A DNA stretch of 31,426 nt from an uncultured Bacilli bacterium (lineage in GTDB: Bacteria > Bacillota_I > Bacilli_A > RF39 > UBA660): contig CAKPRZ010000010.1 of NCBI GenBank assembly GCA_934183165.1, positions 1 to 31,426 on the forward strand. Reading direction: 5' to 3'. The position numbers and the translations under genes are program-made. Shown here piece after piece: positions 1 to 6,382 of the stretch (position 1 is the stretch's first letter; every line of letters starts with the position of its first letter). The notes under the pieces were generated by a model. That model worked only from the letters and a program-made list of their open reading frames with translations, was not told the DNA's origin and made no database searches.

Positions 1-4
1 TAAC

Positions 5-30
5 AAAAAAACTAGACGGTACTTCTAGTT
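5..30 (-). terminator. Intrinsic terminator downstream of tRNA-Thr
   Basis: Read on the minus strand, a 7-bp stem (10-16 pairs with 24-30, 7-base loop) is followed by a run of seven T (plus-strand A run 5-11). It would end the yqeY-tRNA-Thr transcript. A second perfect 7-bp hairpin with a 3-base loop lies just upstream at 44-60 but has no T run. Confidence 0.75.
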
Positions 31-72
31 AATATTTATTACTACTCGAAAAGTTCGAGTTTCCTATCAATC

Positions 73-146
73 TGGTGCCGATAGACAGAATTGAACTGTC
101 CTCTGATCCTTACCAAGGACCTGTTTTACCACTAAACTATATCGGC
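73..146 (-). tRNA. tRNA-Thr (anticodon GGU)
   Basis: A complete cloverleaf folds on the minus strand. The acceptor stem is GCCGATA/TATCGGC (7 of 7 pairs) with discriminator A and an encoded CCA end. The D stem is GTTT/AAAC with GG in the D loop. The anticodon stem is GGTCC/GGATC with one G-U pair and loop TTGGTAA. The T arm is GACAG-TTCAATT-CTGTC. The anticodon GGU reads Thr codons ACC and ACU. It lies a few bases after the yqeY homologue and is probably cotranscribed with it. With G34 it is not itself a substrate for the U34-modifying enzymes encoded later in the window. Confidence 0.95.
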
Positions 147-152
147 AAAGGG

Positions 153-178
153 AAAGAATTACAAAGAGTTAATTCTTT
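153..178 (-). other. Hairpin between yqeY stop and tRNA-Thr
   Basis: A 9-bp perfect stem (153-161 with 170-178) and 8-base loop contain the yqeY stop codon. The stem ends 6 bases upstream of the mature tRNA 5' end. No T tract follows on the minus strand, so it looks less like a terminator and more like a 3'-end stabiliser or a processing boundary between mRNA and tRNA. The function is inferred. Confidence 0.45.
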
Positions 179-608
179 CTTTAATCTTATTACTTACTTC
201 TTTCATATCAGCTTTTCCTTTTAATAAAGGAGTTGCTTCTTTCATAACAAGACCCATTTCTTTAGCACTTGTAGGCTTAACCTTATCGAAAACTTGAGTA
301 ATTATTACGTCAATTTCTTCTGAAGATAATTGTTTTGGTAGATAATCTTTTAGTATATTAATTTCTTTTTGAGTGTTCTCTATTAAATCTGTTCTACCAC
401 CCTTTTCAAAGTCAGCAATTGACTCTTTCCTCATTTTAATTTGTTTTGAGACAACATCTATCAATAGTTCTTCACTTTCTTCTTTTTTTGCATTTATACA
501 CTCAAGTTGCATTGCACCTTTAACCATGCGAAGAACAGTTAATCTTTCTTTATCTTTTTCTTTCATTGCAGTTACTAAATCTTTTTTCATTTTTTCTAAT
601 AAATTCAT
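159..608 (-). CDS. yqeY: GatB/YqeY domain protein
   Basis: A protein of about 149 residues made almost entirely of charged helices, matching the YqeY family (the tRNA-binding tail domain of GatB as a stand-alone protein). Seen features are the N-terminal LLEKMKKDLVTAMKEKD helix, the LRMVKGA segment, LKDYLPKQLS in the middle and a C-terminal helical domain with KEMGLVMKE. The start is placed at ATG 608, eight bases after a GGAGG ribosome site; an in-frame TTG at 623 overlaps that site. In Firmicutes yqeY usually follows rpsU, as here. Its molecular role is not settled; a link to tRNA-dependent amidation is suggested by the shared domain only. It has its own promoter (633-661), and tRNA-Thr follows it. 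Confidence 0.92.
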   Translation of the reverse strand: MNLLEKMKKDLVTAMKEKDKERLTVLRMVKGAMQLECINAKKEESEELLIDVVSKQIKMRKESIADFEKGGRTDLIENTQKEINILKDYLPKQLSSEEIDVIITQVFDKVKPTSAKEMGLVMKEATPLLKGKADMKEVSNKIKERINSL

Positions 609-632
609 ATCATCATCCTCCAACTAATACCT

Positions 633-661
633 ATTATATATAATAGAATTTGTTTTTTCAA
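633..661 (-). promoter_or_regulatory. Promoter for yqeY and tRNA-Thr
   Basis: On the minus strand there is a TTGAAA -35 (656-661), a 17-base spacer and a TATAAT -10 (633-638). The -10 lies inside a 16-bp palindrome (631-646). It sits just after the rpsU terminator, so yqeY can be expressed independently of rpsU. Confidence 0.65.
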
Positions 662-662
662 T

Positions 663-689
663 AAAAAAAGACTAATCTTTATTAGTCTT
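663..689 (-). terminator. rpsU terminator overlapping its stop codon
   Basis: A 9-bp perfect stem (668-676 with 681-689), 4-base loop and seven T on the minus strand. The rpsU stop codon (672-674) is part of the stem, so the last S21 codons also encode the terminator. Confidence 0.85.
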
Positions 690-866
690 ATTTCTTTTTC
701 TAGCATTTTTGATACCAGCTTTTTTAGCTTCTCTTCTTCTTATTCCTGGTTTATCATAAAACTCTCTTTTTCTTTTTTCAGAAGGGACACCGTCTCTTGC
801 TAACTTTTGTTTAAACTTCTTAAGCGCCATGTCTAAGCTTCCATTTTTAACAGTTACTCTTGTCAT
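672..866 (-). CDS. rpsU: 30S ribosomal protein S21
   Basis: 64 residues, very basic, with the S21 family pattern: a short N-terminal strand (TRVTVKNGSLDMALKKFKQK), then the RDGVPSEKRKREFY region and a lysine/arginine-rich C-terminal helix. S21 joins the small subunit near the anti-Shine-Dalgarno region and helps initiation. The length is typical. The start is supported by an AAGGAGGGG ribosome site a few bases upstream. Transcription starts from a near-consensus promoter at 902-930 and ends at a terminator fused to its stop codon. The downstream yqeY neighbour matches the usual Firmicute order. Confidence 0.97.
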   Translation of the reverse strand: MTRVTVKNGSLDMALKKFKQKLARDGVPSEKRKREFYDKPGIRRREAKKAGIKNARKRNKTNKD

Positions 867-901
867 TCAACTTCCCCTCCTTCCGTCTCTAACTAGAAAC
901 G

Positions 902-930
902 ATTATAACATAAACAAATTACAAACTCAA
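902..930 (-). promoter_or_regulatory. rpsU promoter
   Basis: TTGAGT -35 (925-930), exactly 17 bases, and a perfect TATAAT -10 (902-907) preceded by TGT (extended -10). It lies about 36 bases upstream of the rpsU start codon. A strong promoter suits a ribosomal protein. Confidence 0.75.
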
Positions 931-972
931 TATGTTTTCGTCTTTTTTTTACAAATTTCGACAAAACTTTAA

Positions 973-2625
973 CTAAACTTCTTGTATTACCGTAATAATC
1001 ATTGGTTTACTCTCAGTTTCCCTGTAGAAAAATTTACCTAATTTTTCTCTTACTTCATTTTTAATATTAGTATAATCCACTCTTGATGAATCTATTTCAA
1101 TATTGTTTTTAATTATTTCGAGACTTATATCTTGAGTTTCTTTTATTAAATCTCCACTTTCTTTAACATAAACAAAGCCTCTTGTTAAGACCTCGGGTCC
1201 AGCCAATATTTGTTTAGTTTTTCTATCTAAGGTACAACTTATAATAACTATACCATTTTCTCCTAGCATTTCACGGTCTTTTAAAACTAAATCTCCAATA
1301 TCACCTTGACTTTTTCCATCAATTAATACTTCATCAACATTAATATGTTCAATATCATCAGTTAAAACACCATCTACAAATGTTGCCACATCACCATTTT
1401 GTTTTAATATTATATTTTCTTTTGGAATACCAACCTCTTCAGCAATTTCCGCATTCATTACTTGATGACGATATTCCCCTTTAACAGGAAAATAATATTT
1501 AGGATTCATAAGGTTAATCATTAACATCAAATCTTCTCTTGATGCATGATGTAATAAATGTTTTTTGGCAGATAAACTAACAACATTAACATTAATTTTA
1601 GCAATTTCGTCCATAATTAGTGCTAGTCTTCTTTCTATTCCTTCATAACTTGGCTCAGTAATGAAAATAGTATCTGTTTCTTTTAATTTAATATATTTAT
1701 CAAATCCTCTAATAATTCTTTCAAGATTCATGAATGGTCGTTCTTTTTCATCACTTATCAAAACAACACAATCTTTATCATTTAAATTAGATAAATCCCC
1801 TATTCTATTTTTATCAAATTCAATATACCCAAGATCAATAGATTTATTAATTAATTTTTGTAGGTTTTTACCCATAATAACAACTTTTCTTTTAGTCTTT
1901 GAAACTTCATTTAATATTTCTTGAACACGATAAATATGCGCTGTCATAATAGTTGCGATGATACGATTATCATTTTTAGTAAAAACCTCTCTAATAAAAC
2001 CACTAACTCTATTATTTGGACTAGTATGACCTGGATGTTCTGCATACATTGATTCACTTAATAAACAAAGCACTCCTTGTTTTCCAACATAAGCAAGTTT
2101 ACCAATATCTGTTTTATAACTTTTTACCATTGTTGAATCAAATACAAAATCTCCTGTATATACTATAGCACCATCTGGTGTATACAAAACATAACATACT
2201 GAATCTGGTATAGAATGTGTTACACTAATAGGAAATACAGCCAAATTACCAAAAGTCAATTTCGAATGTGGTCTTATTTCTTTTAAATTTGTAGCTTTAA
2301 TATTATTTTCTTCTAAATCATCTTTTAATATTTCCATAGTAAATTTAGTAGCATATATAGCTAAATCAGGTATGTCATACAATATATCTGCAACTGCACC
2401 CATATTACTATCATGACCATGGGTTAAAAATATACCTTTTATTTTATCCTTATTTTCTTTCACATAAGAATAGTCAGGAAGAATATAATCTATTCCTAAC
2501 ATTTTATCATTTCCATATTTAAGTCCAGCATCAAAAATGAAAATATTATCATCAACATCAACAACATACATATTTTTACCATTTTCATTCAATCCACCTA
2601 AACTAAAAATTTTTATTTTACTCAT
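973..2625 (-). CDS. rnjB: Ribonuclease J2-type protein with degenerate active site
   Basis: 550 residues, the full length of the RNase J family: metallo-beta-lactamase core, inserted beta-CASP domain and C-terminal domain. The N-terminus (LGGLNENGKNMYVVDVD) and the GDF motif (Asp159) fit the family. The metal-binding HxHxDH box, however, reads HGHDSN (H69, H71, S73, N74), so the key Asp and last His are gone. The usual PVHGEYR reads PVKGEYR (Lys382). B. subtilis RNase J2 is also degenerate at this box, whereas J1 keeps it, so a J2-like role is likely: a weakly active or structural partner of an RNase J1 encoded elsewhere, acting in mRNA decay and rRNA maturation. Good ribosome site (AAAGGAG) and its own promoter (2664-2692). 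No clear terminator follows. Confidence 0.88.
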   Translation of the reverse strand: MSKIKIFSLGGLNENGKNMYVVDVDDNIFIFDAGLKYGNDKMLGIDYILPDYSYVKENKDKIKGIFLTHGHDSNMGAVADILYDIPDLAIYATKFTMEILKDDLEENNIKATNLKEIRPHSKLTFGNLAVFPISVTHSIPDSVCYVLYTPDGAIVYTGDFVFDSTMVKSYKTDIGKLAYVGKQGVLCLLSESMYAEHPGHTSPNNRVSGFIREVFTKNDNRIIATIMTAHIYRVQEILNEVSKTKRKVVIMGKNLQKLINKSIDLGYIEFDKNRIGDLSNLNDKDCVVLISDEKERPFMNLERIIRGFDKYIKLKETDTIFITEPSYEGIERRLALIMDEIAKINVNVVSLSAKKHLLHHASREDLMLMINLMNPKYYFPVKGEYRHQVMNAEIAEEVGIPKENIILKQNGDVATFVDGVLTDDIEHINVDEVLIDGKSQGDIGDLVLKDREMLGENGIVIISCTLDRKTKQILAGPEVLTRGFVYVKESGDLIKETQDISLEIIKNNIEIDSSRVDYTNIKNEVREKLGKFFYRETESKPMIITVIQEV

Positions 2626-2663
2626 TTTGTTCTCCTTTCTACTATAAGCTATAAATCTAAATA

Positions 2664-2692
2664 ATTATAGCAAACTAAAATTCAAATTACAA
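2664..2692 (-). promoter_or_regulatory. Promoter for the RNase J2-type gene
   Basis: TTGTAA -35 (2687-2692), 17-base spacer, perfect TATAAT -10 (2664-2669) with TG just upstream. The -35 reaches up to the end of the preceding lipoprotein gene, and no terminator separates them. Confidence 0.65.
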
Positions 2693-2695
2693 TTT

Positions 2696-4435
2696 TTATT
2701 CTCTAATTGCATTATCAATCTTTTTAATTTTACGCTTTTCTTTTACTTTGTGACCGATTCCTAATACAGCCCCTGTCATTCCTACAGTCATTATTATGCC
2801 AAAGGAATAATTATTCCTATCAAATTTTTTTATTTCCAAATTATCATCTGATAAAAGGTTAGAATAATCATAATAAGTAATGTTAACATCTAAACAATTG
2901 GAATTATTAGATGCTCCTGCATTTGCAACAGCAGATGAAATCTGTAACATATCAGCATCACATATATTTTTACCATTATATATTACACTACTATCACTTG
3001 GTATTTTAAGATCTTCAAAATCTACTTTTTCTTGATAATCATTAACACTAGTATCTCCAGCAATCCATAATGATAAGCCATCATCATATTTCTTTATATA
3101 ATTATTATAAATACTTTTACTAGAATAAATTCCTGGGATATAGCCAAGACTTATAGTCTTTTCTTTCCAAATATCAAGCATCTTTTTAATTTCTGTATCA
3201 GTATAGTTAAATTTAATATTATTATAACTGTCGTTTTCTAGATCCAAGTATACTGGATATGTTATATTTTTATTTTCTAATTGCTTTAAGAAAAAATTCA
3301 CCTGATTAGTAAAAGTTTTTTCAAAACCAGATCCACTTTTTACATATGTTAAATCATTAAAACAATATGCTCCTAAATTAATGTTTCTTTTATTACATTC
3401 GTTAGCGTACTTAGAAAAATTATCATCAATTCTTTGACCAATTGTAGCTCTTAATATGACAAAATCAAAATTATTGCTAACTTTATCCCAATTAACATTA
3501 ACTTGAGCCCATGACATATCACACCCAATTAAAGCTTTATCCAATCTCTGAGGTGATAAGGAATCATTATTTATTTTTCGACCAAGCATCGACGGAATTT
3601 TAAGTACTACTCCTTCTTTAACGTTTCTTTCTTTCAAATCATTGTAATCCAATAAATCATTAACACTAATATCATATTTAGTAGCTATATCTAAAATAGT
3701 ATCACTACTTTTCACTTTATAAATTCCATCACTAATTAGTCTAGATTTATCATTATATCCTAGATTATCAACTAAACATACTAAATTACTGGTTGCTTTA
3801 ATATTTCCATTTTCTTCTATTATAGAACACTTACCACTATATTTAATAGTATCATTATCCATAACTAAATAACTATCTGCACAATTATAATTCAAATAAT
3901 CTTTAACATAACATAAATTAGTATCAGTTCCATATAAAAAAGAACAAATTCCATTTGCTGAACATTTATCATTAAATATTTCTATAATTTTCTTTTTTTC
4001 ATTATTACTTAAATCTTTACTTTTAACAATTTCGTCAATATCCAAATATACAGGCATATTAACATCATACTTGGAAACAATTCCCTTTACTAGTTCAACA
4101 TCGTTATAAACTTCACTTACTTTAAATGAATCACAATTAACTATTAATCCAAATGGAATATTATTCTTATTACAATATTTCATTTTTTGATTTTCTAAAA
4201 TTATTCCAGAATCATCATAGTCTCCTATATTAAAAATAACAAAGTTATCTTTAGATATCTTAAAATCATGTGGATAGTATACATCACTATATCCAGTTAC
4301 ACTATAATCTTTATATTCGTTTAAATTATGTTTCTTACAGCTAGAAAAAGATAAAGACATAATAGGAATTAAAACAAATGATGATAATACTTTTGTGATA
4401 TTTCCTAATTTTAAATTTTTAACCCCTTTTTTCAT
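2696..4435 (-). CDS. Lipoprotein with tandem GH25-like domains, LysM and C-terminal membrane segment
   Basis: 579 residues from ATG 4435, chosen because AAGGG lies 9 bases upstream; ATG 4444 abuts that site. Order of parts: signal sequence with a possible lipobox (FSSC, Cys33); a GH25-like region (about 60-200); a LysM-like motif (about 238-281, starting YKVKSSDTILDIA); a second GH25 domain (about 303-510); a membrane segment (about 544-561) and a basic tail. In the second domain the family acids are present: Asp306 in CDMS, and Asp398/Glu400 in YLDLEND. The first has YLDIDE, so Asp replaces the catalytic Glu, and it lacks the early Asp; it is probably inactive. GH25 enzymes cleave peptidoglycan between MurNAc and GlcNAc. 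Having both a lipid anchor and a C-terminal membrane helix is unusual. The lipobox is weak; a simple membrane-anchored form is the alternative. Own promoter at 4461-4489. Confidence 0.8.
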   Translation of the reverse strand: MKKGVKNLKLGNITKVLSSFVLIPIMSLSFSSCKKHNLNEYKDYSVTGYSDVYYPHDFKISKDNFVIFNIGDYDDSGIILENQKMKYCNKNNIPFGLIVNCDSFKVSEVYNDVELVKGIVSKYDVNMPVYLDIDEIVKSKDLSNNEKKKIIEIFNDKCSANGICSFLYGTDTNLCYVKDYLNYNCADSYLVMDNDTIKYSGKCSIIEENGNIKATSNLVCLVDNLGYNDKSRLISDGIYKVKSSDTILDIATKYDISVNDLLDYNDLKERNVKEGVVLKIPSMLGRKINNDSLSPQRLDKALIGCDMSWAQVNVNWDKVSNNFDFVILRATIGQRIDDNFSKYANECNKRNINLGAYCFNDLTYVKSGSGFEKTFTNQVNFFLKQLENKNITYPVYLDLENDSYNNIKFNYTDTEIKKMLDIWKEKTISLGYIPGIYSSKSIYNNYIKKYDDGLSLWIAGDTSVNDYQEKVDFEDLKIPSDSSVIYNGKNICDADMLQISSAVANAGASNNSNCLDVNITYYDYSNLLSDDNLEIKKFDRNNYSFGIIMTVGMTGAVLGIGHKVKEKRKIKKIDNAIRE

Positions 4436-4460
4436 AAATACCATCCCTTAACAGTCCGAT

Positions 4461-4489
4461 ATTATACCATTTTTTACGATTTTAGTCAA
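4461..4489 (-). promoter_or_regulatory. Promoter for the GH25/LysM lipoprotein gene
   Basis: TTGACT -35 (4484-4489), 17 bases, perfect TATAAT -10 (4461-4466) preceded by TGG (extended -10). The -35 lies just inside the 50-base gap after rnc. One of the best promoter matches in the window. Confidence 0.75.
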
Positions 4490-4495
4490 ACACGG

Positions 4496-5161
4496 TTATT
4501 TTGCTAGTTTTTCTAATGCATTTTTAGCTGCGACTTGTTCTGATTCTTTTTTACTGTTAGCCATTCCTTGACCAAAAACAATATTATCTATTTTAACTAC
4601 TGTCGTAAATGTTTTGTTATGAGCAGGTCCTTCTTCCCCTACTAGTTCATATTCTAAACTCTTTTGTTCTGTTTGAACATATTCTTGTAATACTGATTTA
4701 TAATCATTTAAAAAAGTAATATTAGGATCTTCTACGTATGGTATTATGATATTATCAATTACTCTTTTTGCAGTATCAAAGCCTAAATCCAAGTAAATAG
4801 CCCCCATTAATGCTTCAAATATATCAGCAAGTATTACTTTTTTATACCTACCTCCATCAATTTCTTCACCATGACCTACCTTTATATATTTACTAAGTCC
4901 TAAATCCTTTGAATATTCATATAGTGCATTTTCACATACATAGCTTGCTCTAAGTTTTGTCATTTTACCTTCATCAATTTCATTTTTTGTATATAAATAA
5001 TCACTCATAACAAGTTCTAGTACTGCATCTCCTAAGTATTCAAGTCTTTCATAATCGCTTTTTAACTTATGTTCATTAACATATGAAGAATGAGAAAATG
5101 CAGTATTATATAATGTAATATTTACCGGTTTTATTTTTAATTTTTTAAATAATTCATCCAT
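4496..5161 (-). CDS. rnc: Ribonuclease III
   Basis: 221 residues, normal for RNase III. The nuclease domain (about 1-145) has the family signature ERLEYLGDAVLEL (acidic residues E38, E41, D45) and the second acidic pair D113/E116 in LADIFEALMGA. A double-stranded-RNA-binding domain follows (about 150-220, with HNKTFTTVV and KKESEQVAAKNALEKL). It cleaves double-stranded RNA in rRNA precursors and structured mRNAs. The start is ATG 5161; no other start codon lies in frame before an upstream stop. Its ribosome site is 27 bases away with a hairpin in between. The neighbours here are a lysozyme-like gene and, divergently, yidD, rather than the smc/ftsY group often found next to rnc. Confidence 0.97.
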   Translation of the reverse strand: MDELFKKLKIKPVNITLYNTAFSHSSYVNEHKLKSDYERLEYLGDAVLELVMSDYLYTKNEIDEGKMTKLRASYVCENALYEYSKDLGLSKYIKVGHGEEIDGGRYKKVILADIFEALMGAIYLDLGFDTAKRVIDNIIIPYVEDPNITFLNDYKSVLQEYVQTEQKSLEYELVGEEGPAHNKTFTTVVKIDNIVFGQGMANSKKESEQVAAKNALEKLAK

Positions 5162-5197
5162 AGTAACATCAAGAAAATCTTGATTTCACCACCTTCC
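5159..5197 (-). promoter_or_regulatory. rnc ribosome site separated from the start codon by a hairpin
   Basis: GGAAGGTGG (5189-5197 on the minus strand) is the only good Shine-Dalgarno sequence but lies 27 bases from the ATG. A perfect 7-bp hairpin with a 3-base loop (5168-5184) fills 17 of those bases. When folded, the effective spacing is about 10 bases. Folding could therefore switch translation on. Confidence 0.55.
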
Positions 5198-5203
5198 TCT
5201 TAC

Positions 5204-5232
5204 ATTTTAACAAATAAACTTATGAAAGTCCA
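5204..5232 (-). promoter_or_regulatory. Candidate rnc promoter
   Basis: TAAAAT -10 (5204-5209) with TG upstream, 17 bases, and a weak -35 TGGACT (5227-5232). It lies back to back with the yidD promoter in the 135-base divergent gap. Confidence 0.4.
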
Positions 5233-5250
5233 TTTTAGTTACTTAAAATA

Positions 5251-5279
5251 TTGATAAAAAAAGTATTTAATAGTAAAAT
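5251..5279 (+). promoter_or_regulatory. Promoter of the yidD operon
   Basis: TTGATA -35 (5251-5256), 17 bases, TAAAAT -10 (5274-5279). The yidD start follows 17 bases later with a GGTGAT ribosome site. Confidence 0.65.
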
Positions 5280-5296
5280 ATAGATACGGTGATTAA

Positions 5297-5518
5297 ATGA
5301 AAAAAGTATTAATATCTTTAATACGAGCATATCAAAAGATGCCACTTAGTACACATTCAAAGTGTAAATATATACCAACGTGTTCTAATTACGCAATTGA
5401 ATCAATAAGTACATATGGTAGTATTAAAGGCAGTTACCTCACCATAAAAAGAATAATTAGGTGTAATCCATTTAGTAAAGGTGGATATGATCCTGTACCA
5501 ATAAGGAGAGAAAAATGA
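5297..5518 (+). CDS. yidD: Membrane protein insertion efficiency factor YidD
   Basis: 73 residues, typical for YidD. The family hallmarks are present: an N-terminal amphipathic basic helix (ISLIRAYQKMPLS), the Cys-containing core CKYIPTCSNYAIESI, a GSIKGSYLTIKRIIRCNPF segment and the closing GGYDPVP. YidD sits at the inner face of the membrane and aids YidC-type insertion of membrane proteins. It starts a plus-strand operon, and its stop overlaps the next gene's start (ATGA at 5515-5518), which implies translational coupling to the following lipoprotein. In many bacteria yidD lies near yidC and rnpA; that context is absent here. Confidence 0.95.
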   Translation: MKKVLISLIRAYQKMPLSTHSKCKYIPTCSNYAIESISTYGSIKGSYLTIKRIIRCNPFSKGGYDPVPIRREK

Positions 5519-6381
5519 AAAAGAAAATATTTATAATGGCAATATTATTAGTTTTGGTTGGAAGTTGTTGTACTGGTTGTTTCAAAAGAGATAAGATGGA
5601 AGATATAAACATCATAACAACCGTTTATCCACTTGAATATGTTTTAACAAAACTATATGGACAAAACGCAATTATTAATTCAATATACCCTGATGGCACT
5701 GATATTAATGAATATAAGCTATCAAATAAAGAATATAAAGATTTAAGTAAAAAAGATTTATTTGTTTATAATGGGATAAGTAGTGACAAAGATATAGCAC
5801 TAAAATTAGTAAATAGAAACAAAAATATAATGATTATGGATAGTAATTTTGGAATGGAAACCCAATATGGACTTGAAGAACTTTGGCTTAACCCATCTAA
5901 CCTTTTAATGATTAGTCAAAATATTAAAAATGGACTTAGTGAATTGATTGACAGTACTTATATAAAACAAGAATTAAATAAATCATATGATGTTTTAAAA
6001 GTTGAGCTTTCAGAACTTGATGCTGATATAAAACTATTATATGAAAATGCAAGCAATACAACATTGATAGTTGCATCTCCTTCACTACAGTTCCTATCTA
6101 AATATGGGTTCAATGTAATTTTAATTGATGACAATGACACTAATAATAAAAATCAAAAAGATGCTCTTCAACTTATTGAAGATAAATCTGTTAAATATAT
6201 CTACATACTAGAAGGAGATAAAGAAAGTAAATCACTAAGTGAAATCAAAAAAGCTACTAAAATTGAAATATTAACAATTGATAAAATCGATAATCTATCA
6301 GATGAAGAAAGAGATAATAAAGAAAACTATGTTACTTTAATGAAAAAAAACTTAGAACAATTATCAAAGGGAGTTGAGTAA
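5515..6381 (+). CDS. ZnuA-like substrate-binding lipoprotein lacking metal-ligand histidines
   Basis: 288 residues with a clear lipoprotein signal: basic start, hydrophobic core and CTGC lipobox (Cys22). The rest follows the cluster-9 (ZnuA/MntA/AdcA) metal-binding-protein layout: TTVYPLEYVLTKLYG, a YPDGTDINEYKLS loop, a long central helix, and a second lobe with LIVASPSLQFLSKYG. The three usual metal-binding His positions all appear replaced: the loop normally written EPHxYEP has Asn, the DPHxWL-type site reads LEELWLNP, and the TSHDAF-type site reads ASPSLQ. No ABC permease, ATPase or Fur/Zur-type regulator is adjacent. It may bind another ligand, act as an accessory surface protein, or be decaying; the frame is intact, which favours function. 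It overlaps yidD and precedes the coiled-coil gene by one base. Confidence 0.75.
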   Translation: MKKKIFIMAILLVLVGSCCTGCFKRDKMEDINIITTVYPLEYVLTKLYGQNAIINSIYPDGTDINEYKLSNKEYKDLSKKDLFVYNGISSDKDIALKLVNRNKNIMIMDSNFGMETQYGLEELWLNPSNLLMISQNIKNGLSELIDSTYIKQELNKSYDVLKVELSELDADIKLLYENASNTTLIVASPSLQFLSKYGFNVILIDDNDTNNKNQKDALQLIEDKSVKYIYILEGDKESKSLSEIKKATKIEILTIDKIDNLSDEERDNKENYVTLMKKNLEQLSKGVE

Positions 6382-6382
6382 T

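Noticed and set aside
44..60. Hairpin just after tRNA-Thr as a terminator
   Set aside because: A perfect 7-bp stem but no T run on the minus strand; the hairpin at 10-30 with a T run is the better terminator.
5169..5189. Possible six-codon leader peptide (GTG start) before rnc
   Set aside because: The GTG overlaps the Shine-Dalgarno sequence itself, so it has no usable ribosome site; the hairpin explanation is simpler.
5515..6381. Functional zinc/manganese importer binding protein
   Set aside because: The ligand His residues are missing and no ABC transporter genes are adjacent, so metal uptake was not assigned.
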